From positions 16,879,082-16,943,081 of the forward strand of contig NC_079206.1 in NCBI RefSeq assembly GCF_026745355.1: a stretch of 64,000 nucleotides of DNA, in the 5' to 3' direction. This DNA comes from Beta vulgaris subsp. vulgaris (lineage: Eukaryota; Streptophyta; Magnoliopsida; Caryophyllales; Amaranthaceae). The position numbers and the translations under genes were made by a program. The notes beneath the pieces are model-generated. The model was not told the DNA's origin and ran no database searches. It was given only the letters and a program-made list of their open reading frames with translations. Positions 1 through 11,833 of the stretch are shown piece after piece (within the stretch, counting starts at the first letter, position 1; each line of letters starts with the position of its first letter).

Positions 1-352
1 GTTCCTCGTTCGTTTTAGGTAAAGTGTTAATGCTCTTGAGTTTCATATTCACTCTCTTTGCTTATGCTAATACTATAACTTTATAAACCCCGCATTTTGA
101 CAGAGGCTATATGTCAAGCATTAAAAAAAAAAAAAAAATCTTATAGATCATTAATCAAAAGTGATCTTCAAGCGTAGGTACATATTCGCCACTTTGTTGT
201 CACGTTAAACTTCTTGTTTGTTGACTTTATTACACTAATCCCGAGTTTTAGCAAGTATTTGAAAAATAGTCCATTTTATCGCAAATACACCGTAGTACAT
301 ATTGTGGTATTCATTATTGATAACTGAGTGAAGATGTTAGATGTCATTATAA
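1..352. repeat. Distal 5' flank of a glycine-rich protein gene (unit A copy)
   Basis: This stretch matches 45496-45857 with few mismatches and small indels. At 45496 the same sequence lies 376 bases upstream of the start codon of the minus-strand glycine-rich gene. By analogy another copy of that gene should lie just before base 1. It is non-coding, with an A-run near 124-139. The match stops abruptly at about 352. Confidence 0.85.
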
Positions 353-590
353 TGAAGTTTTTTTTTGACGGGGCCTACTGAAGTTATTAGCTAATTAAAA
401 TAGTATGTGAAAGAAATTTTGAAGTGCAACAGTATCATGTTTGTCTCACATCTTAAGATAATTCAAAGAACTTATACTTTCTAACCCAGATGAGCTACTC
501 AGTTCTACTTCTAATATTTAAAGCCATGTTAGTTGATCATTTTGTTCCTCCATATCTCTCCTCTTTTCCTTACAATTGGTATTAGAGTTG
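353..590 (+). mobile_element. LTR end followed by a primer-binding-like site
   Basis: A stretch ending in CA at 573-574 is followed by TTGGTATTAGAGTTG at 576-590. This resembles the methionine-initiator primer-binding site (TGGTATCAGAGC) that follows the 5' LTR of many copia elements. No matching second LTR or coding domain was found, so this is at best a truncated LTR remnant. The assignment rests on the PBS-like motif alone. Confidence 0.35.
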
Positions 591-1929
591 ATAGTCTAAC
601 TGGGACTTTCGCACTGATTGGTAATTGTCGTTGGAGCTTCGGCTTATGCTGCCGAAGCTGACTTGTTAGCAATCTCCTTACAGCCTTTTGGATCAAACTA
701 GTTCTATTCTATGGGAAATGCTGTGCAGGTTTTGGGTGTTTGAAACTTGAGAGGAAATTGTTAAGTGCAAGTGTAACAATTAAAATTATATTCTGTTTAT
801 TTTATTTTTACTTATTTCAAATTGATTAGATCAGTTTAGAAAAATAAGTTGATATCAGATTAGAAAAAATAAATTCAAATCAGATCAGAAAAATTTAAGT
901 TATGATCAGATACGTTCAGATCATGCATATATTTTAAAATTTATTATTATTGTTATTATTATTGCTGCCACATATTATACGCTCCTCCTGTATCTTTGTT
1001 TAAATTTTGATTCATGAAACCCAAAAGTCTATTTGTTTGTTTAAGAAAGCTATGATTTTATGGAGGATGATTCTTGGAGATTGAGAGATGACGATACTTA
1101 AGGAGTAAAGGAAAAAAATTAGCGTATAAGGTAACCTTTATATCTAGCATTATATGTGATTGCTCGTATGTATATCAGTATAACATTTTATGTCCAACGA
1201 ATACGTGTATGACCATGCGTACATGTATGTATGACTATGTAATACTAATCATGTGATGTTATGCTATAAAGTTTGATGTATATGATATTATGAATGTTAT
1301 ATGTGAATTATGAAAGTGATGTGAATCTTGTATGATTTATGGGTGTTGTTTGAAAATATTAATACACGCAAGTTTTATAAAATGTAAATGATTCTGCTGG
1401 CTTGAAGTTATGAATTAAACTGGTAAATTGGCAAGTTACAGGTGGAAGGAATTCTGTTTACGATGTACAATAAGGACCAAAAGTGGTCGAATGTTAATGA
1501 TATTATTCTGTCCAAAACCCGTACTTGCCAATGAATAAACTAAACTAACGTAAATGGTCCTTGTTGGTAGATTATTCAATGTTATGTTTTCTAGCAGTAT
1601 TTCCGAACAATTACCAAAATGATGTAGTATATGTATGTGTATGAGAATATATACGAACTAAAATTGTTTTTACGGGCTAGAGTTAGGTTATTTTGTTTTT
1701 TTATTCATTTTAGGTTATTTTTGTGTGTTGTTTTTTCTATTCTATGTAATTATTCAGGTATCATGAAAATAGCTCAAGTTCAGTTATGACATGGATGCTC
1801 CGGATGGATTATGTTGAGTTGACTCTGAATAATTTGGGATTTTTATCATACTGTGTATTTTGAGTAATCATTATTATCCTAGTTGAGAGTTTGTATATTT
1901 TAGAGACGATTTTAAGGCTATTATTTTAT
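591..1929. other. AT-rich intergenic repeat debris, no gene seen
   Basis: No coding region is recognisable. Around 820-930 there are repeated GATCAGA motifs like those in the Tourist MITE at 37820. Around 1440-1550 and 1750-1850 the text looks like old LTR sequence, but no complete element can be bounded. Confidence 0.5.
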
Positions 1930-2013
1930 TTGTGGGCCCATAACCCACAACTTAAGTCCCATTTCCGCCGCTAATTATGAGTAATTAAGGTTATGGATTT
2001 TTGGGACGTTACA
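1930..2013 (-). mobile_element. Terminal fragment of a TGTAAY-type LTR, inverted
   Basis: Read on the minus strand it begins TGTAACGTCCC and contains a GCGGCGGAAA block and a GGGTTATGGGCCCACAA block. These correspond to the opening of the solo LTRs at 39063 and 61151, which have GCAGCGGAAAC and GGGTTATTGGGCCCACAA. The other end was not found, and the flanks show no convincing target duplication. Confidence 0.4.
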
Positions 2014-3499
2014 ATAAACTAATGTTGTTAGCATCACCTTCAAATTTTCCCTTACAAGAGATTTCAACTTATTTTTGAAAATAAAATTTACATAGAATCG
2101 GACAACGATATAAGAAGAATATTTAACAATTTTGTTTAAGATTATATGATTATATATATTTATAGGTTTATTTATAGAAAAAGACAATTGATTTGTATAA
2201 CAAAGAACATGTTGTTAGTTAAATCCAAACATGTCATCAATATAAAAATAACGTCGAACTTTTATTTTTAGAATGTGTTCTTTGAATAGATTTTGTATGT
2301 TATTTCAATATTTTTTTTGTTATTATCATTATATGTTCTTTTCATTACTGCCTAAATTCTTATTAACAACGGACCTTATACATGAACAATATGTTCTTTT
2401 ACCTTTTTTTTAGTACCTAAGATAAGTGTTCTTTTATTTTTAATTGTATTTTCATAGACTATGTGCTCTTTTTCGGAAAAAAAGATTTATGCTATAAGTA
2501 TTATTATTATTGAAAGTTGTGCATAATAATAAAATAATATTAATAGTGATACTAGTAATGAATTACAAAGTAATAATATTATTAGAAATAAGATATGTAT
2601 AAAAGATAATTTCATATCAGATCAAATAAGTTCAGATAAGTTTAGATCAGATCATATCAGAATAAACAAGATCAGATCAGATCAGTTTGAAAACAATAAG
2701 TTTTGATCAAATCATATCACTAAAAATAAGGTTAACTAAACACAGACTAAGTTTAATTTGTACCACAATTAAGGATAAAACAAAGAACTTGTAGTTTATA
2801 ATTTAAGTGTGTTAATCCTCCCTATATCAATCGACTTTAGAATGGAATGCACAAAATTTGGGCCACGTAAGTGGTTTTTTCACTTCTCCTTGCCTCGCCT
2901 CTTTTTCTTTGAAACTTTCTTACATTTTTTTTACTTATAACAGTTTGACTTTTGAATTATTCACAAACTCGACTTAGTTTATCTTTGGTGATATGTTATT
3001 AAGGAAAAACATATTCATGTGAATCTTGTTATATTCGTCACAATTTATATTTTTCGAATATCTACTTTTTATAATTTTTAATTGTCGGTACTTAAAGATT
3101 TTAATGGTTGAAGTTATGCATTGACAAGTGTGAAAGTCAAACGGTTACAAGTAAAAAGAAATAGAGAAAGTAAATTGCAATATCTCAAAATTATAAACTC
3201 GTTTTATTAAGCTAAAATTTTGATTAATAATAATTATTAGCTAAATGAACATGTTATAAATTTGTGACTAAAAGAAATAAAAATTTACAAAATTGATAGA
3301 AATATGTTAACAAATTAGACTAACTATAACTAGTAATGAACTAGTGTAATAAGAATTTTAGGATAACATCAACTCATAATATCAACAACTAAATTAAAAC
3401 AAAATAAAAAAAAAGGAGGAAACCCCCCTAAGTTTCTCACGGTCAACACCAACACCCTATCACCATTGTCTCCTCTTTGTCCCCTCCTCTAACAATAAG
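2014..3499. other. AT-rich intergenic sequence, no gene seen
   Basis: No coding or structural RNA feature is supported. The sequence is dominated by A/T runs, including a poly(A)-like run near 3400-3412. A Tourist remnant (2575-2747) is listed separately. Confidence 0.5.
2575..2747. mobile_element. Decayed Tourist-like MITE (one end)
   Basis: Several GATCAG motifs lead to a right end AAATAAGGTTAACTAAACA near 2725-2743, followed by TAA. This resembles the right end of the intact Tourist MITE at 37820-38194, which is also followed by a TAA target site. The left end is not recognisable. Confidence 0.4.
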
Positions 3500-3864
3500 T
3501 AGATGTTGGAATGAGGTGTAGGATGAGCATCCTACACCAGCTCCAAAACACAAGGCAAGAAGAACAAAACGCACCAATGAACATGCAAAAAGTAATTGAT
3601 TTGACAGCCAATGAACATTTACTTACTTCTAATGTACAGATGGAAAATGCAAAAAGTAATTGATTGACAGTTATTGTTCACCATTAAATGCGGGTAAACC
3701 ACCATCCAACTTCTCATTTTCCCAAACTCAACCTCCATCATTTCACTTCCCTCTACATTTTCTCTCTCCAAAAAATTCAAAAGCTCCATAACCTCCATAT
3801 TTCCAATTCACTATAATTATCTTCCACCATCCCAAAAATTATTCATAAATTTTGCAAATAGTTC

Positions 3865-3992
3865 ATTCAATACCCAAATTTCGTTCAATATCCCAACAAT
3901 TGAGTAATTTTCTCCTCCTTCATGTTTAATTCAATACCCAAATTTCGTTCAATATCCCAACAATTGAGTAATTTTCTCCACCTTCATGTTTA
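3865..3992. repeat. 64-bp tandem duplication
   Basis: Two nearly identical 64-base units lie head to tail (3865-3928 and 3929-3992). They differ mainly by CTCCTCC versus CTCCACC. No coding function is visible. Confidence 0.8.
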
Positions 3993-4852
3993 ATGATTTC
4001 GTTTTTTAAATTTCGTCCTCTAGTTACTAAATTTCGTTTTTTTTGGGATTGCAAGAACATAAAGTGAAGAAATACCATTGGCCACAATTTTGAGAGCAAA
4101 GGGGAAAAATATGAAGAAATGCTCTACATCCAATAAAAGGTAACATCTGAACCTCTACTTTGAATATCTGTCTTTACACATTGTTCACTATATCACAAGG
4201 ATTGTACTTTGGATGTCTGTTATTGTTCATTGTGTGTTATTGGCGATTTTATGGGGCTGCATGAAGGAATTTGATTTGAACAATTGACTTACATTGTTAA
4301 TCTTTCTGTTGTACAATAATGGACTTCCATTGAACATATGAACTATATGTTGTTATTTTTATGAACATGCAAACAAACCGTGGTTACTTCTTATTATTTA
4401 CATTGCTGTACATTAAGTGAAATTGATTGTACATTACTGGGGTAAAAGTACAAATGATAGACTATGGTTGCTCATTAAAATTCAATATATGTACAATGAC
4501 ACTAACAGTCCCATAAGTGAGAGTGAAACATTACATGCAACTAGGATGCCAAATGAATACTTTTATTCTATTATATTTCTTTGTACATTATTGGCTTCGT
4601 GGTTGTTCATTAACAAAATCAAAATGTACAATGACAACCCCCCATCTGAAAGTAACCCAATTCATGACGCTGATGTCAAGTGAGTAATTTGCAATCTTTG
4701 TTTCTTTGTACACTGGTGTGTTGATGTTTGTTCACTGATGAAATTCAATATGTACAATTACAGTCTCATACCTCGAAGTGCTTCAGATGCCATAATTGAA
4801 AGTGATAAAATTCAATATGTTCACCGGATATGACTCAATGTACAATTATTTT

Positions 4853-5160
4853 ATTGAATATTCACTGGTTATGACTCAATGTACAATGTTATAACAAGAT
4901 TGTTCAATTTCTATGCTTGAATGTACAATGTTGTTATGACTGAATGTTCAAGGTATTTTATGAAGCTGATATTGTTCACTAGTTATAACTCAAAATGTAT
5001 ACATTATTGTTTGATTGAATGTTCACTGGTTATGACTCAATGTACAAACGTTCTAGCAAGATTGTTCAATTACTAAGCCTGAATGTACAATAATGTTGTT
5101 ATGACTGAATGTTCAAGTTATTTTATAGAGCTAACCTTGTTCTGTGTACATTACAGTTGC
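4853..5160. repeat. 161-bp diverged tandem duplication
   Basis: Two related units start at 4853 and 5014. Both carry TTCACTGGTTATGACTCAAT, then a run of AATGTACAAT and GACTGAATGTTCAAG motifs. The wider region 4190-5190 is a degenerate mosaic of GTTCA and GTACA words. Confidence 0.7.
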
Positions 5161-5201
5161 GTTAATGTTCACTGTGTATGACTAAATGTACGTTAGCTTC
5201 A

Positions 5202-5800
5202 CTAACATGCATGCATAACTAAAAATCGTTGTCTAATGGTCTTTGTGTCATATCTCCAAAAAACTTTGGCCTTGCGAATCCCATATTCACATTTTAAGGC
5301 ATAATCATTGTATAGTTTGTAAGCTTCTTCGTCATTAGCAACCTCTTTGAGTATCAATTCAAATGTCTCATATTCAACATATTCTATAGACACAAACAAA
5401 AAAAAACTCAATATGGGTATTAAAACAAAAGGTCAACACATACCAAAATGATTATAAACCAGTTAATGTACATGAATGTCAACAAAGCGTACATGCAAGG
5501 TACGTGCATATACATGCAACTGTAGATGGAGCTAGTAATGAAGAAAAGATACCCCAACCAATGATATAAGGATAAATCACAATGTACACTGATGGTCATT
5601 ACTTTGATCAACACTCGTATATTATTGTACAACAAACCATATGCATTTATACATCAAAAAAATTGCTTCAACAAATAAATACCAGAATTTCCTACTAATT
5701 CATCTTCTTCTCTTTCTCCTCCATCACCTAAATCTCCCATTGCATTAGAAGGAATAACATTATCAATTGAAATCCCATCATTTCCACATATATCCTCCAT
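5202..5800 (-). pseudogene. FAR1/FHY3-like DNA-binding domain fragment, two exons
   Basis: FAR1/FHY3 proteins are plant transcription factors derived from Mutator-like transposases; their N-terminal domain binds DNA. Exon 1 (ATG at 5798-5800, down to 5683) encodes an acidic N-terminus starting MEDICGNDG. It ends at a GT donor at 5681-5682. Exon 2 starts at 5383 after a pyrimidine-rich tract ending in AG. The codon split by the intron joins in frame (G/AA). Exon 2 then carries the family pattern ANDEEAYKLYNDYA...YGIRKAK and a degraded RQRF end before a stop at 5202. The second zinc-ligand half of the domain and all transposase or SWIM regions are missing. It sits inside a probable Mutator-like element. 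The splice sites are inferred from sequence only. Confidence 0.55.
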
Positions 5801-6160
5801 TTTACAAATTGAGTACATAAAACATGCAAAGTTTTAAAAGTATAAAACAGAAAATAAAACCAAATATCAACTTTTGGAAATTTATGATAGAAATGAACGA
5901 AAATGAGGGAGAAATAAATGAATAACAAAATAAATGAGAGAGAGAATTGAAATGGTTCTTGAAAAATAAATGAGAGAGAAAGAGAGTGAATGAATGAGTG
6001 ATGTAAGCAACAAAGTACAAAATTTTGAAATGGGGGAGCTAACCCACTTTCAAAAATACTGCCAAAAGCCAGTCAAATTTTTGGCTCCCCTAAAATTAAT
6101 GAAACGACGTCGCTTAGGGGAAGGTGTAGGATGGTCATCCTACTCCCTTCCCCAGGATCT

Positions 6161-6644
6161 AATTTGCGCTCCTCTAGCCTCCCTATGAGCAAAACCACCA
6201 CTCACCATTCTTCCACCTTCCTTTTTGTCCGATGAATCCATCTATAATAACCCATGGAGTAAGGTTATGAAATTCACTTTCCAATCACAAGAAAATCACA
6301 AAAAGACTTCATCTCTCTCACTTCTCCTCTCACGACACCACTACACCACCACCACTATACGCAGCACCTTTGGCACACCACGACTCCTCCGTCGCCCAAA
6401 AATCCACGCCAGCATCAGCACAGCCGCACCGTAGCGCCACTAGCACTCCCCTTACTCCTTCACACTTTCCCCTGCTTCGTTGTGTTTCTTACCACCTGCT
6501 CTCAGAGACTGACGCTGGTCGCCGCTGCCTTCACGTGCTGCCGCTTGCTTCAGCCGGACGTTGCCTCACGTCGGAGCTTCATCCCTGCTGTAAGTAATAA
6601 AGGTAAATGAACCTCTTAGTTTTCTCCTAATATCTGAAATTTAT
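6161..6644 (+). other. CT-rich, GC-richer stretch, possible gene fragment
   Basis: A short open frame (6225-6434) and an overlapping one (6370-6597) occur in a locally GC-richer stretch. A CT-rich leader precedes them and GCTGTAAGTAATAAAGG, a plausible splice-donor context, follows near 6590. No domain is recognised in either frame. It may be a captured 5' exon or the leader of a lost gene. Confidence 0.2.
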
Positions 6645-6939
6645 GAGCTTGTTTGGTTAATCTTCAAATGCATGGAAAATTATAATTGCTAGGAAGTAAA
6701 AATATATGTTGTTGTTTGGTTGACAAAAACATGGGAAGTAGAACTTCCTAGAAAGTTTCATTTCCTACAAATGGAGGAAATAACTTACTTAGGCCTCCTA
6801 TGTAAGTGGAAATTTCCATGGGAAATAGAATTTTTCATGTCCAACCAAACAAAAAAAATGTACTTCCTTGAAAATAAAATTTCATGGGCAATGCAAATTC
6901 ATGGGAAGTTATACTTCCCAACTTCAACTAAACGAGCCC
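6645..6939. mobile_element. Tourist-like MITE
   Basis: The left end GAGCTTGTTTGGTTAA and the right end, read in reverse as GGGCTCGTTTAGTTGAAG, form imperfect terminal inverted repeats. Internal inverted words such as GGGAAGTA and TACTTCCC suggest a foldback. The sites flanking the ends (TAT and TAA) are close to the TWA target of PIF/Harbinger elements. The element is non-coding. Confidence 0.55.
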
Positions 6940-7694
6940 TAAGTTTATAAAGGTAGCCTAAGGTTGCGAATGTTAAGTTCCCTCCCTGCCCATTTCATTT
7001 TCTACTACTAAATTCGTTATTTCCCTAGGAACACTACAAAAGGGGGTGGGGGGTTGAATTGTATGTGTAGATATAAACGTAACTTTTTGCGGAAATTTAA
7101 ACTTAAACAAATAAACAAGCTAGAGGAACACAAGAGATTTTTACGAGGAAAAACTTCTTTGGGCCCAACAAGAAGAAAAAACCTCGACCACTAGGGATTT
7201 TAAACTCAACTCTTTCACTAATTAGGCCAAATAACTTTGTTACAACGTAATTCTATTCTCGAGCCACACCTTGAGTTCCTAAACTCAAGTTCCTGAGCCA
7301 CTGTTCCCTGAGCAGCAGTTCCTCTCAACTTCACTCGAAGTTTTCTCACTCTTACTTGCTTTACTCAAAGCTTATCTCTTACAGAACTTCACTCAAAGTC
7401 CCCTTACCCCAATAACCAAAATACAATTGATCGAAATAAGCTTAGTGGAATTAGAGTAAGTAAGCAAAGAACAAATGGCTAATATGAGAGAATGAAGGCA
7501 CTGACTTTAATTAGTTAAACTCACTAAATCACTTAGTCAGACACAATTTGGAACTTACTTAGACATCAATATTTATAGTGACAGTAATCTAGAACGTGGG
7601 AATTAAAAACGTGTATATGTGAAAAACCATTGTCCCATGATGCTTCTTCCGTCAAGGAACACGTTCCTTAACACATCCCATGATCCCATGATCC
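6940..7694. other. Older repeat interrupted by the solo LTR at 7700
   Basis: Region with phrases repeated around GAGTTCC, CTCAAGTTCC and TTCACTC. It ends in four direct CCATGAT words at 7633-7699. The same text logically continues after the solo LTR at 10316, where the target duplication CATGA is repeated. It looks like the LTR or leader of an older retroelement, but no domain supports a family. Confidence 0.35.
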
Positions 7695-9495
7695 CATGAT
7701 GTAACAGCCCGCTAGCTGCTAGCGGACACACACTCAACAACCATAAGCTGGAATCCAAATCTTAATTAATAAAATCGCAGCAGAAAAATATCCTTAAATA
7801 CACCAATAACTCGACTAATATTCCCAAATATTATACATCGAAAATATCAATAATTATTCTCAAACCAACTATCTAAAATACAAGCTTAATCCTTAAGCCA
7901 CTATGACACCTTGATCTTGCTCCACTTTAATTCCGAGCTCTGAATATCAAACCTGCAAATTAAGGGGAGAAATACAAAACAAACAAATTTCCAAAATGAG
8001 TGGAAAACTCGTAACCTTTACTTCAGCCCGTTATAAACATTTCATTTCTCAAATCATTTTCATTTCATTACACCGTTGGCATAGCTTACTCTCTTAAACA
8101 AATCAGTGGCAAGTACGAGCTTTAGACAAAGGACAAACACTGCCTCCAAGGTTCGTTATGGAGCCCAGCAATACTACCCCCAAGGTTCGTTATGGAGCGT
8201 AGCCGACCGTATCAGGTCAAAAGAAGTAACCATCCTCCACCCATACCTTGCCCACTCTCTATTTTCAGTTCATAAACTAAGCCAGCAAAATAGTTTTCGT
8301 ATTCATATTCATCGAATAACATTTCCATAATCAATACATTCATAACTATGGCCATAGTACGAACTTAAGTATCAAAAACAAAATAAAGAGATCCACACAC
8401 AGAAGGGCATGAGTAAATGATTTTACTGAACATAAAAGTTACCTGAACGCATTCCAATTCCAACAACGCAATTTCCCTCATTAATCTCCATCTCCAAATG
8501 AGACTCAAACTCCGTAATCATCCTCTAATAATTACCTCAAAACAATAACGATAATTAATTGCTTTCCAATCTCACTATATTTCGGATAAAGGAATTAATC
8601 CAAATAACTTTCAAACTAAAGACTCATTGGACTAAATCCTCTCTAATATAAATCCTTTCACTAATTGAAACATTCCAATAAAACCTAACTAACTAGCTAA
8701 TTCCATAAACCAACCTCAACTACACAATTCAACTATAATTAACAACACTAGCTAGACTTGAATCACAACAACAAACAACAGTTACCCAACAACACCACTA
8801 CAACAACCATCATCACCACCAACAACCTCAACAACTAAACAACGACAACCCAATAACAATAATACTACAACGATATAATAGCAGTAACAATAAACATCAA
8901 CAATAGCAACAACAACTTAGGCTAAACAAAACTAGAAATCAAAGTTTCAAGAGGAAAAGAAAGAGGTAGTCATTACCTCTGCTTCAAGAGCAGGGGAGAC
9001 CACGACAAGGGGGGGACTAGGCTTCATCAGGGACAACAACCAGCACCACCAACAGTAAGGTAATGGTAGCCCAAGGTGGCACCAACGACCAATAATAACG
9101 GCACCGTGGCGGGAGTAAACCAATGGCAGCAGTAACGGCAAACGGAGAGAGAGGTGTGACCAAACTCGGTTTCACGACCGCATCAGCAAGAAGGGTTACG
9201 GGACCTCATCACCGGCAACCAACAACAATTGTCGCGACATCACCGTAAATAGCAGCGGCATAGCACAACCCCGACGACGAAACAATAAGACCCAACAACA
9301 ATAACACAAGGACGACAAAGGAGAGAGAGAAACACGAGCTACTGAACGACAGAGGAGTAGGCGCGGCTCCGGCGAGGCAGAAGAGTCATGCGGCGACGAC
9401 AAACGAGAAAGAGGAGGTCAGGTTCGCTGGGGTTGGGGTTTTCTGGGTTTCATGGGGATAGAAGGTATAAGAAACAAAATGAAAAGGGTTTGGGG

Positions 9496-9680
9496 TAGGG
9501 ATGGCAATGGGTCTTGGACCTGACCCAGACCCGCTAGGACCAGACCCATTTATAAGGGTCTGGGTCCAGAAATTTTAGACCCAATGGGTCCGGGTCGGGT
9601 CTGGGTCCCGAAGAGCATGAGTCGGGTCGGGTCCGGGTCCGCATATGCTAGACCCAGACCCGCCCCGCGGACCCATTTAC
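9496..9680. mobile_element. hAT terminal fragment
   Basis: TAGGGATGGCAATGGGT at 9496 is the classic start of Ac-like hAT elements. It is followed by a dense cluster of GGGTC, GACCC and GGGTCGGGTC subterminal motifs. The matching second end was not found, so this is a solitary terminus. Confidence 0.5.
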
Positions 9681-9755
9681 ATATTAGAATTTTTTTTTAA
9701 CCTAAAATCTATAATTTTAATGAGTTATTTCATTTAACCGACCGGGGGGGGGGGG

Positions 9756-9999
9756 AAGTATTTGCCCATATCCGATATGTGCACACTTTGTACATATCGG
9801 ATCTTGATATGATTAGATGTAGTTTAGATATGATTTAATAGCTAGCTGATATGATATAAGATTTCAACTAACAAGCTCCAAAAAAATAAAAAATAAAAAA
9901 CTAAAAGATTATAATTTTTTAACATTATCATTTTTGTCATAAAAATTACATAAATGCCATGATATTGGCCCCATATCGGATATGGGCATATCATTACTC
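9756..9999. mobile_element. MITE candidate inserted in a G tract
   Basis: Terminal inverted words GCCCATATCCGATATG (near 9763-9779) and CATATCGGATATGGGC (near 9973-9988) define a 244-base AT-rich foldback. It is flanked on both sides, in the same orientation, by 12-G tracts (9744-9755 and 10000-10011). The family is unknown. Confidence 0.4.
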
Positions 10000-10129
10000 G
10001 GGGGGGGGGGGATTTGGTTTCATTAACGGATAAACATAACAAAAGGGCTGGGTGATTCGAGAGTGGTTCGAGAAGGAAACCAACCTTGATTTTTGCGAAA
10101 TACCGCTCAACTAATTGCACAAGACCCAA

Positions 10130-10157
<28 letters not shown>
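10130..10157. repeat. ATA microsatellite
   Basis: A run of about nine ATA trinucleotides lies within the solo LTR. Confidence 0.9.
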
Positions 10158-10161
<4 letters not shown>

Positions 10162-10315
10162 TAATCTCATATAATTAAATAGATAAATAAATTACAACAC
10201 GACAAATAAAAATCACACTCCACAACTCAAATAAAATAAAAATTTTCGGAACATAATTAACTTAATAATTTTATTTAATGTTTAAATAATCGCTCCTAAA
10301 AACAGGGCTATTACA

Positions 10316-10951
10316 CATGATCACTGCTTAGACATGGACATGTTTTAGTTACTACTCCTAGATTATAGGAATTACATTTTCCGAAAATCAGTTTTAATTT
10401 AAAACAGATTTAATATTAAAACTGAAATTAAATCCCTAAGAAAATATTATCTTTTAAATAAAATCCTTTTAAAAACCGAATAATATTTTTCTTTTCTTTT
10501 TCGAAAAACAAAATCTTTTCCTTAAAAAATCTTCCATAAAATCGGATTTTCTCTTAGATTAAATCGGTTACCTATTTTTTAGGCATTATCTACTCAACTT
10601 CCATTACTGAACCGTTAGAATTCTTCGAGCCTAAGTCTAGTTCCTTTTATTCATTAGTTCCTTTAACTGATTTGTTAAGTGCCAATTCGTCTGTTCCTTA
10701 CAAAGGAACAGACTATCATTCTCAAATAAAACAGCCAATGTTCCTTACCAACTTTACTCGTTCATTTACAATGGAACTAGAAATAAAAACGCCTTGCTTT
10801 ATTCTTCTTGTTCCAATGCGGCTCCAGTATCAATTAGAGAAACGTCTTCACTTAGTCTTCAAAATCCTCACTTGATTTCTTCCTTGACTTAGTATTCTCT
10901 ATGTTCCTTTCAATGATACCCGTAAAATCATACACTTAAATAACTCGTCCA
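10316..10951. other. Continuation of the interrupted older repeat, no gene seen
   Basis: It begins with the CATGA target-site copy, followed by AT-rich text with repeated AAAATC and GTTCC words. No coding domain is recognised in either strand. Confidence 0.4.
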
Positions 10952-11302
10952 CTACTTAGTTTGCATCTTTGTTCCTTTGTCATCATCAAAACTAGGGTTC
11001 AACAAAATTATTTCCAATCCCTTGTTCGTTTGCATCTTCTTCACTTTCCGTCCTTGATCTTCTTCACCTCCTTCATTTTCATTTGGTTCCCCTCGTCGAC
11101 CTTCATTTTCTTCACCTCCTTCATTTTCATTTGGACATCCTTTTTCATTCGGTTCCCCTCCTTCGTTTTCGTTTTTGTTCCCTCTAACATTTTGGTTCCC
11201 GCCGACTTCTCTGTGTCCTACATCACTCACAAACTGACCTTTTATAATGTTATTCTCCCCTTCTAACCCTTGCTTCCTAAGCTTGTACTGATACAGATTC
11301 AT
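10952..11302 (-). pseudogene. Asn/Glu/Gly-rich repeat ORF fragment
   Basis: A 116-residue open frame has imperfect NENEGGE/EGRRGEP repeats between roughly residues 42 and 85. The reverse strand is correspondingly rich in CTTCNTTTTC. It lies downstream of, and on the same strand as, the plant-mobile-domain-like remnant at 11834-12372. It could be the charged linker or tail of the same decayed transposon gene. No function is assigned, and a low-complexity chance ORF is possible. Confidence 0.25.
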
Positions 11303-11833
11303 CCTAGACGCTGTTGTTTGCCTGCCTTTCTTTAACCCTTTCCTATTTCTTTTACTAACTCTTCTTTTGCATGGAAGTTGTTCTCATTTATATATACATC
11401 ATTAATAGGATTATGCAATATGTACAATATGTGGACAATCGACATTTTTCCAAACTCACCTCATCAACTAATTCAACCACAAGTATTTTGTCCCTCGTTT
11501 CCATGGGATGTGTCTCTTCATAAGCAACATCCACACACTATGACACAATTTAATTTTCTCAAAACATGTCCGACTATTGATTAACACAAATCACAATTTA
11601 TAATTTCAAAAACTCACTATAATTTGAAAAACTCACCCATAATGCACTGTAATCACCACCCTTCCTATCTTCCTTCTTCACACGGTTCATATCTTCTTTG
11701 CTCCAAGCCTTTATTCTAGGAAATACTCCCTAGCTAACCGGCTTCCTGCTCAACCGGTCCATGTAGAAGCTCTACAATACGTAATTACAATTAAACATCA
11801 ATATTTTTATATCAAAACATATTTATACATTAC
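11303..11833. other. Non-coding spacer, no feature seen
   Basis: AT-rich sequence between two minus-strand gene remnants. No domain or structured repeat is recognised. Confidence 0.4.

Larger units (their letters stand above)
3500..6160. mobile_element. Possible Mutator-like element carrying a FAR1-type fragment
   Basis: Two similar hairpins bracket this block: GTAGGATG-AG-CATCCTAC within 3515-3538 and GTAGGATG-GT-CATCCTAC at 6126-6143. The interior holds two tandem repeat regions and a two-exon FAR1-like coding fragment on the minus strand. FAR1 DNA-binding domains are typical of Mutator-derived transposases. No clean target duplication was found. The boundaries are inferred, and the hairpins could equally be Helitron-like 3' structures. 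Confidence 0.3.
7700..10315. mobile_element. Solo LTR, TGTAACAGCCC family, 2.6 kb
   Basis: The element begins TGTAACAGCCC and ends GGGCTATTACA, giving an 11-base imperfect terminal inverted repeat with the TG...CA ends of an LTR. It is flanked on both sides by CATGA (7695-7699 and 10316-10320), a 5-bp target duplication as made by LTR retrotransposon integrase. No internal domain or second LTR is present, so it is most simply a solo LTR. It shares its opening with the 1.2-kb solo LTRs at 39063 and 61151. It carries later insertions at 9496 and 9756. Confidence 0.75.

Noticed and set aside
772..2013. Possible complete LTR from TGTAACAATT to GACGTTACA
   Set aside because: The outer flanks (GCAAG and ATAAA) do not match as a target duplication, and the left end does not resemble the family terminus.
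10961..11266. Plus-strand Phe/Ser-rich open frame
   Set aside because: It is the antisense of the Asn/Glu/Gly repeat frame. TTC/TTT repeats give Phe runs and a false membrane-like pattern.
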